In this document: in pieces, positions 31,701 to 32,750 of the stretch
Numbering within the stretch: the stretch's first letter is position 1
How the letters are laid out: each line of letters begins with the position of its first letter
NCBI RefSeq assembly: GCF_900142625.1
Contig: NZ_FRBN01000028.1
Span: forward strand, 1 to 41,367
Length of the DNA: 41,367 nt
Source of the DNA: Roseovarius marisflavi
Lineage (GTDB): Bacteria; Pseudomonadota; Alphaproteobacteria; Rhodobacterales; Rhodobacteraceae
Direction of reading: 5' to 3'
The notes under the pieces: generated by a model
The model's input: the letters and a program-made list of their open reading frames with translations, nothing else
The model's database searches: none
What the model was told of the DNA's origin: nothing
Program-made: the position numbers and the translations under genes

Positions 31701-31726
31701 GAACTAGGAGCAAATGGAAATGCCAT
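1799..31726 (-). CDS. Giant LEPR-XLL / RTX repeat protein with C-terminal metzincin motif
   Basis: An uninterrupted 9975-codon gene, estimated at about 1 MDa. The start at 31726 is supported by a strong GGGAGGG ribosome site a few bases upstream. Approximate layout by residue: basic N-terminal extension 1-60; LEPR-XLL motif LEALEPRFLLSAD 61-73; four ~400-residue beta-solenoid-like superrepeats 610-1910; further shorter repeats to ~3950; HGL-type modules 3950-4525 with one more near 5240; haemagglutinin-like repeats to ~6200; two dockerin/EF-hand-like loops near 6240-6340; Calx-beta-like segments 6550-7050; W-GF-G modules 6885-8005; RTX nonapeptide blocks 8140-9195; two lectin-like sandwiches 9350-9720; HExxHxxGxxH from residue 9838. 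The protein is very acidic, and on reading I found only two cysteines. It is probably exported to the surface or medium and stabilised by calcium, acting as an adhesin, matrix protein or protease. It is the last gene of the cluster. The biological role is unknown. Confidence 0.96.
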   Translation of the reverse strand: MAFPFAPSSFRIGASPVGSPNARIRENERRWFSGETRHRFMSRFRAMQEHRLPVSVSAVKLEALEPRFLLSADIIPMADLDDSGASYTLEFDTVAQAFKVFDDETGDLVDEKALADTTELTLQGTDRNDKLTINVAGDFPAGVSILFDGGGGDDTLMGPAEDTFWHIDGENSGSVKGLNFVAVENLQGADDNEDTFTVTETGGLSGGLDGGEGGFDSMVLDGGSFESVTYQADDAHSGSIVRDGQVISYAGLEPITDTMTVADRVISTNGTLPVVPDDTDVGLLGDDRDDVAELESLGGGQHILRSIGIPTFESVTFMTPTNSLTINLGGDLDLPILSQDQLTILNTDLGTIDLTINGEDGKDVVNVTGTLTAGNVTINAEKIDITGTINAVADGDSVGSVTLAASDTDDGEILPNGSLGGTFDGLFVALPEATIDVSGMITAAGDLAMTAMAAAQNLTITRSEFGGVIAANLVGIMPTATIGLAWATISAANILAATSVDVDIAFEDAADGNGGESTTTDAAISLVLVGDLFGAGLGLGASTTMTGGSLTTTGTVALTAVSDLNVSSTADGSGGVFGATLGVTEVNSATLASVDGGSINASGAVTVSSTLTSVISAASTSTSGGSEDGGGTNQSEKRLDDANNDGDTKDAANTESGGGSIEFAAAVTVVDYRPTTQAFIDSDGTIASSTAGTVDVSAMATETVTASASGINTGDGATGVGVAVATGIIDTTVSAWLGGSATYTANTINVSSTLAAGDTYTVTAISGTGDSADTGVAGSFALTFLTTTVEAYVEAGASLDLVGANLILTANSTTSATTSATPDTDGTNSGAEFGLGASFALLIADNTTKADLRGDALSSENGSSNIGDLTLMATADHTDLTTAQGGAEGDGTVLGGAFAIAVVDNVTDTDLGDSETLVVGGDIAATTTHDGSSSIMANGEALGGSTAIGAALAMGFVDNRGNATARRNVTAATGTVSLTAAVAGASVATAKASAEGAEEDSDPGGAGGADNQRDSKIGLANNKSGDGDAASSESSANKDGSGSSSGSVSAAAAAAFNFSSLDAIATVSSTINGQGLTLASSANMDVDAIADGSATAPGETAVGIAVAVSSSTLTNKAAILSGGDVNITGNGGISISATMRTVDANDTHSFGAAAISGASEGDTGVSGAFALALVNAGDTAQDEGTFALIEAGADANAGGGDVTMTATSKSEAPEREMDQPEQAVAAIAKSTDVQTTGVGLSIAIGVSKHLAAAEVENGGILTNADDVALKATGDHENQVKAEGGTDGVGTSIAGAIAVTVDNRETRARIGTGGALSITGDLSLSTDHSGETETESDASVKGSTAVGVGISLAFVDDEGNAILARNVTADGDVSLSVDGDGKSTAMAKASAEGAEEADESDTDGDGNTGANDQQKNQADLAESKSGDNTLGSKTKSAEGSNSSGGSGGSQDISVAAALGLNIATSTAEASIEDGVTVVAGNGGGTGGVSVTTTNNQTTEAKADGSAKVGDSGTAVGVAVSINVSTMNNLAIIGAGSNVTADDGVTVTAGMRALSGDSKHDQNAESISGASGGSTGIAGSFALNVGNMITLAAVGEDRADQAATGNATLTVNGGAITMDATATTETITKATAAGAASSSGGSGSGGSAVGVGASISIGVALNEARAEVLDGTVLTGTSSGLSVTATTNDTLTTTAEGGAEAGSGTAVGGAIAVLYNENDTKARVGTGTGAALALGTGDLVVKADHTGTITTTGDAKAAGSNAAVGIALALNIGQSNVLAEIGKDVTGAGNVTVKALSDYTVTAEAAASAGGQSKSGSDSDTETKDQTSVAQSQAGKSGDPNAAAPTVKDSSDNETQNVGAGSLDQADSNSSSSGGKSTGGSVQVSAGLAGSYLDADNVAAVLANTNITGTGAVEVEAEMAIDNRVIANASSVDIKSTNSSGVAAAIGVNIGILKNEARTDTSSSLQGSSVKVRAVTPDANDPNEFQVQALSGAAANSTAVGGSIAVNYVEFDTDATVGTSSSLTGTGGDVIVEASSVNEVQNLAGGAAISLKNGTGVGLAISVNIFNDYDTAATVNMGASLVAQGGGSVKVLATSSLTPMSDTLQLLDDGGDDDPLNDELTSTNLRFTNFAAGIALSGGSGAAAGGSASVNVILASTKATIGTDATLNAADDVEVKADDTMELFTGAGSLGISLGSSGVGIAIDVNVIERDVLTTVNGEAELTAGDAITVKAKSDDTFTSIAATFGAGASGSAVAASVGVMVATTNTRARVLTGGLGVDRTKLNAGGNISVDADGHADLMMIAGGASIGLGGASVGLASTVLVHTDEVIGSIEGNALVTTDGEDGLNVTADSSEDLIIVAAAGAGSTSSAAVGGSVLVTVMNETTRAFIGTGTTVDAVSAGASNPDVNVTANGDSDIVAVAGSIAISGQSGIGAGVNVHVFTKTTEAFIADGTDIDADGNVVVDAVSDEDFSTFSLAAGGGGSFGVTVAADVFVLNMTTRAFIGDDPESLLDDAAAAADVHAKGSVVVQAVDESELDLIVGGIAVGGTAGIGASVGVATVDKDTDAFIGASAKVTGEGDDVGAPVSARTGGFTEQFFADTQGVAEAGLTPNTASGATGQADLRSAAPNASGLETGTPNDVAPPSDIDGDTGNADESPTDPQLSQRRQITAADNPDFRGVAVSASATDDIETYAVSFGGGGTAAIAVGAAVNIVDSETLAFIDANAEINQAADTPNSGQSVIVAASQDFNHVGVGAAAAVAGTGSGAPGVDVSILKLTTKATIGSNVTIDAEDDVIVDANAKSKVLIISAGLAGSGTVSLAGGISVVNIDNTTHAIIGNSADIQAGGDVGVLANDDSDVFIVSGAVAIGVAGGGAGAGVGVLLFDKDTKAEIGDGAKIDAVGAGADGIDAIQTGAVNGDGEFNLDGDGFLATENNRHGVIVRASSTEDITSLSVAGAAGLYAGIAGAVTVSLIDSDATARIGDGAMINQRLTPLTSNAAQDVVVVASNRASMLEAAGALGAGIAGIAGAVSFGTIKNDVNASIGSGAMVYAQDDVQMRAVSDKSLRGFTLSASAGVVALGGSISVWSIGEQFSDTYDNSNPEDGGDPSESALTKERYGDATDDTDDQGEVSAATEAGEQAGNTAEEAATNLGLYDDHSEDNANIAENSADDRAADGMDTAAGMISGNKIGTTEVNNSLNAAPITNEDLSMGPIRGVNAVIEGGASLVTGGDTNVLARENVKADFVLGTVTAGLGGIGAVVGVLNVSSKVSARLSGDTDATGQVTVDADSARSLDYFALTGNAGFVGLGAAVAIINDNSTQLAEISDGASVDDASLIRVEATSDQYIDADTLGFQVGAGALGASYTKINADDQDANTVDTHARIDDNADIGKTTAVGAVTVEATSKVEIDAETIAGAAGAIGGSFNFSIVNVTPVIRAEIGDDVEMTAGVVTVDANTDHKAEARVLTVTAGAIAAGVSLAQVRLNPNVTARTGTDLKATTTGVKVRAAHNINDAGNALSGRGAKAITQSAGGGLVAGQGSVPTAEANAVVLAEMLGGANSDVKAGAGNVEVLAEMRNRAEVDADNFSIGLLANVGASIANATASGSVRAHMDAKVKTGNDVIVTATGDADAIANADGAGGGIINVTVPIAKTIASPIVLARIGGNADVDGNVSVTADSDANAYSDIQSVSAGVVAVGNVDPEATASPNVDAYVGAGAVIDAASLTIIAKHNADGSDSEAYARGTSAGASFGVTVSNTTPEATAEATVDGYIGGNATITTTGETRITVTGVNKATAEATGFTVGGIVAVGITTTTAKANGDASAYILDSADVGDDSVINVGGLIVEASGTDTAFSNVKTANGGLVSAGLTTANARANSEVYAYIGQETAVLADNNVRVTAIATPEADARGKGVSGGGVDVGSVQSDTKVNPTVAADIRSGSSIDAGGNVTVEAAVTPQDGDVPDYRITMTQSNDDTVTVLNHGLDTGQIIEYAQGTTVIGGLEGPTNETQEGPGGTTEVVAVNREYAVININTNTIAFGAQFSGDAASDASGVATGIDADRETISFSAEHGLETGDQVVYYLVDGTEVGGLNHGTTYNVVVVDAVTIRLAPNGTDLDEADVDNALIDGFAPDEIDSDDFINFGFAHNLQNNQAVTYNAPDALEFTSRQVDVTTTFTGDGVIPAHPTSDVPANNNIHFVDDEGDPAAHGFADGEAVVYRVRDADGNVGQEVGGLEDGKVYFVELDGPGGNSFLQLRQTATLDDIPVYFVRTDSGDQIIRTDGGSWIDDGFANGVTVDISDTIGSDFSETVSSATDSTLFLSTSLNEVTRIAKTMTVDTWDSGNKVSLTLNSGTWASSGFNSGTVYLFNIGGVTNGTSATISNVTNGGATIQLDLSSTGVSTGLVLNAYVQDRSGTVDADFVSDVIALTPDKGTIGDDLDQGNTDTHSLIRAQDLPIEINGGGELIDGQTYYVFYDSNTMDNDQIGLRVAPSGAKLDLVPRTGSGFADHLIDARFVDLSASDGTHDLRIRITQNGVNADTDTILGPGGIALNLLAPQTGDGISSSTVKGASGAIIGVKLNKAELTANVDVQTNVTADLVRAGGNVNITTFAETDTTTSATNGSGGLVAVGNTDAIVNSTVISKSTIGGSTNIVAGGNLSILADTITQNEASSKSTTGGFVGSADAESKVNVSDIDTEVMIGDNSVILVGGLATMRSTTAVRGSSSAVARGLGFGGNADALAQFYAEDTDTKTTIGDGAKVEAREAIVTATVQDVYDGGNADGVVDPSNRAVNILAKSDGRGGGFYAEGEGISRVRLTMDTDVELKANAELTGFQGVDLIVSYNDVKTRSKAFSRSSGLFGWVNSDAENNTKLRSDIFGRGDALVTAGPRIEVPNSNGETTELAQFMNNDFRLALYASTENGLYQKTGDNIDYSKNARTSKRSLAGGGSSEPGSLVKTQKIDFDSDVLILSGRSPELVTKELTISGTGQITKAVEVSVDDSAGSGSATLMNGEIQSDSIVVNDIVNPGPGDVAFYSDTIDGGSPGSTLNSGTWTFRQSLERVTIINESDKDLIINSIDVGVNNQPTVWLRPSLGQGDVPINFNIEPDVAPTLIEIINTETANSNIIIDGTINNPIGTTSIINRSNETVSSLDGRAVGSILSAEDRGGATAGEPTGPNPDYRIKAANAIIRTNILNMEAVNDIGSDSERVNVDIVTSDGVPEALHFTTGQVSAGGDEIFLGQFSKFIDGQLLRYTQLGTDPIDGLTSGDLYYANVAADGNSLTLSATPGGTAIDLGTSGLDVTDTHSLVAVETFTVDAEDNIDLNIKALKREGVNSGTYIVNIDRISAGNTVDVELEPSSFQEGDGEAGGVFVDSPFPIEGPVDPDSVYYDFFRPDKVGTAQGVSRGLYATTDDAIDVTTYDFRGIDPTRDERELPGLISGFNTTVGDNAGDIIVKAVDTTIGNPTINVLAITEITYSDAGNDATPAYQNGDLTVITDGYIAVTELNGDMRVEEIRSTGSNVLLYSPQRIIDANDDEGVSVNPDVAGVGITMIAASGKIGAPDFVNPDHADVAGEVANPTLETRNGFSYGGIGQFDNFLEIDTNISGGGGGGVLRAYDTLSDSTDGIFLSETAGNMPIHTVHSDDDVSLRTQAGSIIDARNDNTANVIGQSIDLDAAGGSIGEFGDDLEIDSREGLTQNNDLNDGTDRDVSLEALNHIYLAETDNELRLAFAHTYLGDIRITVREDEGNSSSTNENLQLIDNGSARFAEDNDAVGGSSPDANRIFAHGSIYAEMGSVELRVADDVDFDSNSEAVAGKGIILRGDYNALNVGTDADGGFGTHMDLRGKIIAGAVLVMAGAQSGANPVGVSRPKGLSTDPNTPDVAAGEGGLAAGAAGYDDRLTQIFGNSDVDFFTFGDTGGSDGNTTWGSEGFIYLGSKTRAYGGATNDVADDTDDDEDQFRVYFLQDTATQTSPAGTTVAYTAVNSATDVVYDADNGDVDLDPFLLGQLAEHTLTLDGMSDTDTFEVYTLGSQGPDTRNYVINVLDTGAETDGVDEMTIFGRDETNDTGLIDDIFLMRAAAFLPNEVADRPGYVAMLHGSLEAYEDILPGNEDSTEVQRINYDTALNGRLTIEGQGGDDAFYSDDVNVIATYDGGKGDDTFQIGQIFGANRNIAEGNLLEQDEFPELVSTTRGWLSRGSSAPLLAQGGTGNDTFRVYSNQSELRLEGDDNNDLFIVRAFAIGATTDYDWNNDGDINLTDLDVGRALLTHLYDHVEGADFVLGTGDDQTAASAMATLDAAKLLELGVQVDDTDETEATAYRNALDAALPAGTGGERFDTNDDGGINFLDLFITQGDTTDDVIVLDEEGVASPQIGLGFSVAQAPDIRAGGGQDEVRYNINAPVSVDGGTGFDKLVVLGTEFADDIAITDKGIFGAGLNVRYTTVEVVEVDGLEGDDKFYVRSTAFGVAYRVIGGLGSDIINVAGDVQEDIITRELEGVSGAADHLVESDDIFYDGLVVDGLDYNVTTDGEGLVVIDESTTASSAQDTDGFTAIREGEIGSMSVDSYTVRLARQLVAGEAVYVTVSAARSPQDERDDAFSNPEPLPDGEADTMWVSTTYDPNLPAPTVAEGDMFDVDYLEGFEAAEEAFMRAVTIDGTDGYVANRAVVLRFDHTNWEDAQDVYLWAVDDARSEGDRVVVVQHSVISNAEDYDAIDVRNVEVELRDNDTPGVLVTEADVFSVMGVDGIQLDADDNAITGAGGVSAGGVGFDANGDVNDGYVEDGRTLVIEGSNVTGFSDVILVQLSKEVEPGDQVVVKINLGDLTGNPDLKELTDKGIKLADLGGKGRFDASNSTITFDSTNWDNAVAIGIIQIDDDVREDPQTAVLSFGQNLETVSDLTLGEWIDAEDGDTAKLKLTLSRSGWVAGGFSTEAISISGITGLTSANIVGFEDAGLTALLDVAAGAVTQQDYPAATATRTLAVGEQVSDDSNGTPGDYEFPNLRSGTGLLDVEVIDDDTPGAVVIESGRDTVLIPATATAGLFDVVGGDTIVALEDDFNWLAEGFDEGHTIAIEGSGIFAGDRVIDTISGNTITVVGGGLSNGDGQYARIISANGSPQSDTYKLRLTQEPTADVTISVLTDGLADVTWIDANGDGVRDASEVITAADYKAIGGLRPTQLFIGTLNIATDGGVTTLTRAGVSDLGSFLSDGWAVGDLIEIGNSGIAALEDLTFEIGDIGEDGKTISLLTDAGVTQDDVTDVILSKMIEEEVWNGEVRWEDSENGADRLIRTDSFVTFDPLVIDVNDPDSLALLEDFPNYDVQGFLNEGFLAGMRVRITNAANDAEFVDAKISIIRGFNASKDHTLEFTFETNDAFASAAWLTSGAPVQVNINRLAVQATFTSDGDSDALDGDNYWKFQTIELTADPYYEVPTTREGVKIFPVKPHRLSDIRGPLAVEGGPSGADRSLTNGVKLPGETDEFLIAIGTQAPESQQIDVLNIFNDGSQADTSGTLTETTLTGFGMGPDLVFPFVEVPLFGEGAEGQAPVTLTYPGGISFGKVNFGSSGVSNDSQVSTVEVVNVMLGVGNDDINVEGTLNPAPFVQAQNDFEVVTNWDSTEIGLFGDDDYFNGSDYGFLTAEHPELAGKVMITRAGFDWKSQGFLVGQDIYAKEGENQIFLGTVLAIEDRIEYYNPMTEQPEIDGTGVPLRDPNDNSMLILDTTTLPALDLTGDELFIAEDKDVFQVFDATVAISQAGAITLKRDDGGNWEDDFFLEGHLLQIGIGDDRQEFRIVEFQGDDTILIKAFDDNNGGLTDGQTFSQEAFWVQADHGSLSVLHGGGNLYVNTDGTFDFDTSENELTRRDGRDYAEAGFEVGQIIQLGDETHTREILAIENADQSAYFPDPDTNPAPFESWGTGSVLVLSDPLATSPGVVVLGDATNTDLLLHVAEALETSEVLNVLIEVLERGDTIETYVTLIGDDAGETWTGLGYAEGGVLFIEGYPGGFQIAAIDGNELQLRDAAIEDCTNHDGEATLRFSSYDITRSGGQRVGGDHFVVTGGAGPDSPLVIYGDTSQDGVWYSGQSDNARGIEFGQKPFNPFPDLPDGENEDDEWVFALANEFDLHGNDIIDASALFDDMDGDDLPDTIAAQTMSVGITAYGGMGNDLIIGSQTGDHLAGGSGDDTIIGNRGTDHIYGDSGLNVNILTRALHVATNNDSPAPTADENDPASTTTLSPSASPVADLLGDRVSDRAEQLDQFNEFGAVPGAGDDLIDGNGSGLADGTPDVIFGDHGEVIQFVIDPNLPDPVGQEYRGDIVFAGIPQKIQTTVLGSILEINSVEPQTGGDDIILGSEIDDILIGGAGNDLIDGGEGDDMIFGDNVNLDRRGGVNGGDITSLRFQTLAGTLMYSRSDRALSEGYEELGNFGPDSGTLMVTLDEFGNPVARDYRDPNGPSWWAEYAIDFAEYHTFDMNDGLTGEGSFGNDYIAGGAGSDQIFGQLGNDIIQGDGTIDGAVATRGDGTAIGDDPENPNFGGLIVPTRYVGAARELPETTDPIGALKVVAATFEGAGHSGDGNDYIEGGGGCDVVFGGLGQDDIVGGSSDFFSLSDPDLRPDGEDKLFGGTGALISRNNEETLDDGTTTGFEVGITPEGDEVIGSGRNARDADTIVGDNGNIIRIVGINSIDVLDTDADGYNDIDSGGFGPHGIVFSSPDSALYGSKYLTRSTGAIAGDGTAYMTGGLYLAYDYDVNLDAFQGLSGTEVNVFVRDTGYNDEGGERIIVRGVTTLDYLAGGPDYAGNDGQYVLDDTVPQPSPVEGDIWRDTFGFWSLTDIGGADEIHGGAGDDIAYGGGGDDIMFGDADHDDIIGGWGNDWISGGTGNDGVIGDDGRIFTSRNIGLLDNGSVSLKGNTRSFGNYGDHGEATEYAESLFGIWSLLTVDPDNRTSQGIVLNEEIYTPGQVQRALINRAGELVKSVDLSPFDIVDSSIEAITSADPTSHNPAFADDVIFGGLGDDFLHGGSGNDAIGGHEALGDSYMVWFEGDLPTSSVDNPENGGTGMILVRTDFTRPWNPGNILLFGDGDEHWNEPNPVQQRTGEFYLYDEYDPRRVILFNDDGTLWKEGDADNPVAPPADIKQYFLNATDNEGRLELSHVEFEPNGTPVGDEVAVESDGNDAIFGDMGNDWIVGGTGRDHIYGGFGNDLMNADDVMGGPGNSYDNGNFGSADNPGGDSGLNFTPETHLSWEDRVFGGAGLDILIGNTGGDRLIDHLGEFNSYIVPFAPFGIATVSRQVPPQLWDFLTAQAASDGVDMTRTADTNAFSYQDSRYSAVIQQQGNPHGEIGLVTQRDRGFWQDQSGPPSDPQAGNIPGGRRDILRTADFNDRSGDGFAVDRGQFTATAGVMEIGSDTSDSTASAVFLLDDYKPSYFEVEATFNMDKPTGGWKSNGYVVFDYYSDTDFKFAGINISTNKIEMGYVDEAGWHYVQQSNKPVQLKPNRNYDMMVAVNGNNVTVAVAGVNWFSYDYTPRLDVYGDPVPLSRGLVGVGMDGSKGRIDNFKVQVLPPDWTLEETDDFLPPVSELPRVIQSAEWVESSGTLNGTVIGTAPAVQTVDLGVGLLANSILEMNADIKTDGMAGFVFDRYDALDYKFLALDTVNDRIVVGHTTAEDGQVIDASYAVNLNPNQAARLQVTMQGAGLDITLNGAEIASFGFNSALVDGDFGLIVLSGAAEFEEFRLATDDAQFQDALRLAAESAAAVASDEYIAGETLEEADLQRLYDEALTDWIEAGYVTSDEAEALAEINLVVRDLEGDTLARAVEPDTIMIDVNAAGAGWYIEPEEGDDVDQSGGISSGVDLLTVLRHEIGHLLGLEHDELAVMSGELDAATRVSVTEAAPDSSSGSFDTGETGDGTAVSDPAATGGKGKKSAALVFDAATGELVDGDEAQQLFASRKTDDAALAAGVLAMASHKLAKVSRVEAQQQKPRESAAKRLAKWFRRTA
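2165..2215 (-). other. Metzincin zinc-protease motif and Met-turn of the giant protein
   Basis: Codons for HEIGHLLGLEH (2183-2215) give a complete HExxHxxGxxH zinc site. Six residues later comes VMSG, with the methionine at 2165-2167 in the usual place for a metzincin Met-turn. The preceding ILE/VAL-rich strands and DVNAAGAGWYIEP fit a small matrixin-like domain. The catalytic residues all appear present. Confidence 0.85.
2560..3670 (-). other. Pair of LamG/concanavalin-like beta-sandwich segments in the giant protein
   Basis: Residues ~9350-9720 hold two related segments. Each starts with a hydrophobic strand (YFEVEATFNMD; SILEMNADIKTD), then a G-F/YVVFDxYxxxDYKF-like strand, INxxxxKIExGY or DTVNDRIVVGH, and a closing G(L/I)V or FKV/FRL strand. 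This resembles laminin-G or DUF1080-type carbohydrate-binding sandwiches. The fold is inferred from strand pattern and duplication; the ligand is unknown. Confidence 0.6.
4150..7310 (-). repeat. RTX nonapeptide (GGxGxDxUx) blocks in the giant gene
   Basis: Repeated clusters such as GGAGNDLIDGGEGDD, GGSGDDTIIG, GGGGDDIMFG and GGTGRDHIYGGFGND occur in about six groups separated by 60-200 residues of other sequence. They match the calcium-binding beta-roll nonapeptide of RTX exoproteins, which folds only at the millimolar calcium found outside the cell. This supports export in an unfolded state. Confidence 0.93.
7710..11070 (-). repeat. W-x3-GF-x2-G module array in the giant gene
   Basis: A 45-60-residue module recurs at least eight times: a strand, an aromatic or Trp position, GF (or GW/GY), then xxG and an I-x-I-x-G strand, then a closing I-x-L strand. 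Examples are FNWLAEGFDEGHTIAIEGSG (~10.6 kb), FDWKSQGFLVGQDIYAKEG (~8.8 kb), NWEDDFFLEGHLLQIGIGDD (~8.45 kb) and YAEAGFEVGQIIQLGD (~8.15 kb). Two further copies are near 18.7-18.9 kb. I do not recognise a named family. Confidence 0.6.
12707..13012 (-). other. Two dockerin/EF-hand-like calcium loops in the giant protein
   Basis: DWNNDGDINLTDLDV (13012 down to ~12971) and DTNDDGGINFLDL (12745 down to ~12707) each fit the calcium-loop pattern D-x-N-x-D-G-x-I-x-x-x-D. They lie about 90 residues apart, resembling a spread-out dockerin pair. A third EF-hand-like loop, DANGDGVRDASE, occurs near 10.3 kb. Confidence 0.65.
15830..19870 (-). repeat. HGL / GGL-x2-G-x-x-Y modules in the giant gene
   Basis: At least five related modules read roughly HGL-x2-G-x2-V-x-Y ... 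GGL-x2-G-x-x-Y-x-V ... I-x-L. Examples are EHGLETGDQVVYYLVDGTEV then GGLNHGTTYNVVVV (~19.5 kb), AHGFADGEAVVYRVRDADG then GGLEDGKVYFVELDG (~19.1 kb), and a last isolated copy with DGLTSGDLYYANV near 15.95 kb. They look like small beta domains inserted in the repeat stalk. Confidence 0.6.
26000..29900 (-). repeat. Four ~1.2-kb superrepeats with Ser/Gly/Asp-rich linkers (within the giant gene)
   Basis: Polar linkers rich in Ser, Gly, Asn, Gln and Asp recur at about 29.8, 28.7, 27.5 and 26.2 kb, roughly 1.1-1.25 kb apart. They share a pattern: an NQ/DQ pair, a short charged stretch, then NKSGD, SKSGD, GKSGD or NNDGD. Two copies carry the identical lead-in KASAEGAEE, at about 28.74 and 27.55 kb, and the DNA there is nearly identical (cttcggccgaggc). 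Between the linkers, alternating V-x-V-x-A strands and AVGxxxA segments suggest a beta-solenoid. Confidence 0.75.
31508..31546 (-). other. LEPR-XLL motif of the giant protein
   Basis: Codons 61-73 encode LEALEPRFLLSAD, an exact match to the LEPR-XLL signature found near the N-terminus of very large repeat proteins in several Gram-negative groups. A basic stretch (residues 22-60, many Arg) precedes it, and acidic repeat sequence starts right after it. The position and polarity suggest a sorting or cleavage signal, but the function is not established. Confidence 0.9.
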
Positions 31727-31937
31727 TTTACCCTCCCTTTTTCGACAGTTTTTTTTGCGGGAACTCAGTGCATTACATATTTCCGCGTTGCGTTCTTTTC
31801 GTCGCCGAAATTCAGAAAAAATATGACTTTTTAGCAGACTTCCCAGAAAATACTATAGCATGGGGATGTGATTTAAAGAGAACAAAAATTTAATTTACTT
31901 CTTTATCCCTCTCTGACAGAGGCAGGCGGGATTGGCG
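31727..31937 (-). promoter_or_regulatory. AT-rich intergenic region upstream of the giant gene
   Basis: These 211 bp are the longest gap inside the cluster and are much richer in A+T than their surroundings, so the giant gene may have its own promoter. Read on the minus strand, TATAGTAT near 31852-31859 could serve as a -10 element, though no convincing -35 is seen. A small CCTCT/AGAGG hairpin (31908-31922) sits just after the upstream adaptor's stop codon. A GGGAGGG ribosome site lies directly before the ATG at 31726. Confidence 0.4.
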
Positions 31938-32750
31938 CTATCCTTTAACGAGTTCCAAACGGCAGCGATGCCCGGCGGGCAGAGTGCCATCAGGATTTGG
32001 CAGTTCCAGCACCAGTACGAAAGTGGCGCTCGCTGCATCGAAAACCGGATCAACCGAGATCACAACCGCGTTGTATTCACCATGCAAAGGCTCGGCAGGA
32101 TGCACCAAAGCATGGTCTCCGACACCGACCTTTCCATATAGGGACACCGGCAGAAAAGCCTCGATCCGCAGCGGGTCGAGCCGCACCAGTTTCAGAATGT
32201 GATCATCTGCGTCGACATATTCACCGCCAACCAGAACCCGCTCGCGCACCAGCCCGTCAATCGGGCTGTAGATCGTGCGCTGTCCCAGGCTGATTTTTGC
32301 CCGCGCCAACTCTTTCAGGGCCAGATCGCGGTTGAGCTCGGCCTGCAACAGAAGGCTCTGGGCCGAGATCAGCTCGCTTTCGATCTGATCCAGCGCCTCC
32401 TGTGTGGTGATGCCCCGCTCGAACAAGGATACGACGCGCGCATAGCGGCGCTCCATCATATCTACTTGCCGCGCCTGCGCATCGACCACGCCGGTAGAAT
32501 TGGCGCGCAATTCCAGGATCTCAACGGTACTTTCCTCGACCGCCGAAATCAGCTGCGCGACCTCCTGCCCTTTGGTGACCCGGTCCCCCAGATCGACCGT
32601 GACCGCCTCCAGCATGCCTGCCACGGGACTGGCCAGTTCGATCGCTTCTGACGGGTCCATCAGGCAATCATAGCTCTCCGCAGCAAGCGGCGCGGCCCAG
32701 GCCCCGAACATGGCCAGCGGCAGAGCAGTAAGAGACAGCAAGCGGATCAT
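31938..32750 (-). CDS. Periplasmic adaptor, HlyD/RND membrane-fusion-protein family
   Basis: A 270-residue protein with a clear signal peptide (MIRLLSLTALPLAMFGAWAAPLAA, positively charged start, hydrophobic core, Ala-rich cleavage site near 24), so it is periplasmic and not membrane-anchored. It shows the two halves of a lipoyl-like domain: IELASPVAGMLEAVTVDLGD near 38-57, and IYSPIDGLVRERVLVGGEYV near 169-188. An alpha-helical hairpin rich in Glu, Ala and Gln lies between them (about 72-160). A beta-barrel region follows (LRIEAFLPVSLYGKVGVGD). Such adaptors bridge inner-membrane transporters and outer-membrane channels; no channel gene is in the window. Its start overlaps the stop of the SecA-like gene as ATGA, so the two are probably translationally coupled. 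The general family is secure; the partners are inferred. Confidence 0.9.
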   Translation of the reverse strand: MIRLLSLTALPLAMFGAWAAPLAAESYDCLMDPSEAIELASPVAGMLEAVTVDLGDRVTKGQEVAQLISAVEESTVEILELRANSTGVVDAQARQVDMMERRYARVVSLFERGITTQEALDQIESELISAQSLLLQAELNRDLALKELARAKISLGQRTIYSPIDGLVRERVLVGGEYVDADDHILKLVRLDPLRIEAFLPVSLYGKVGVGDHALVHPAEPLHGEYNAVVISVDPVFDAASATFVLVLELPNPDGTLPAGHRCRLELVKG

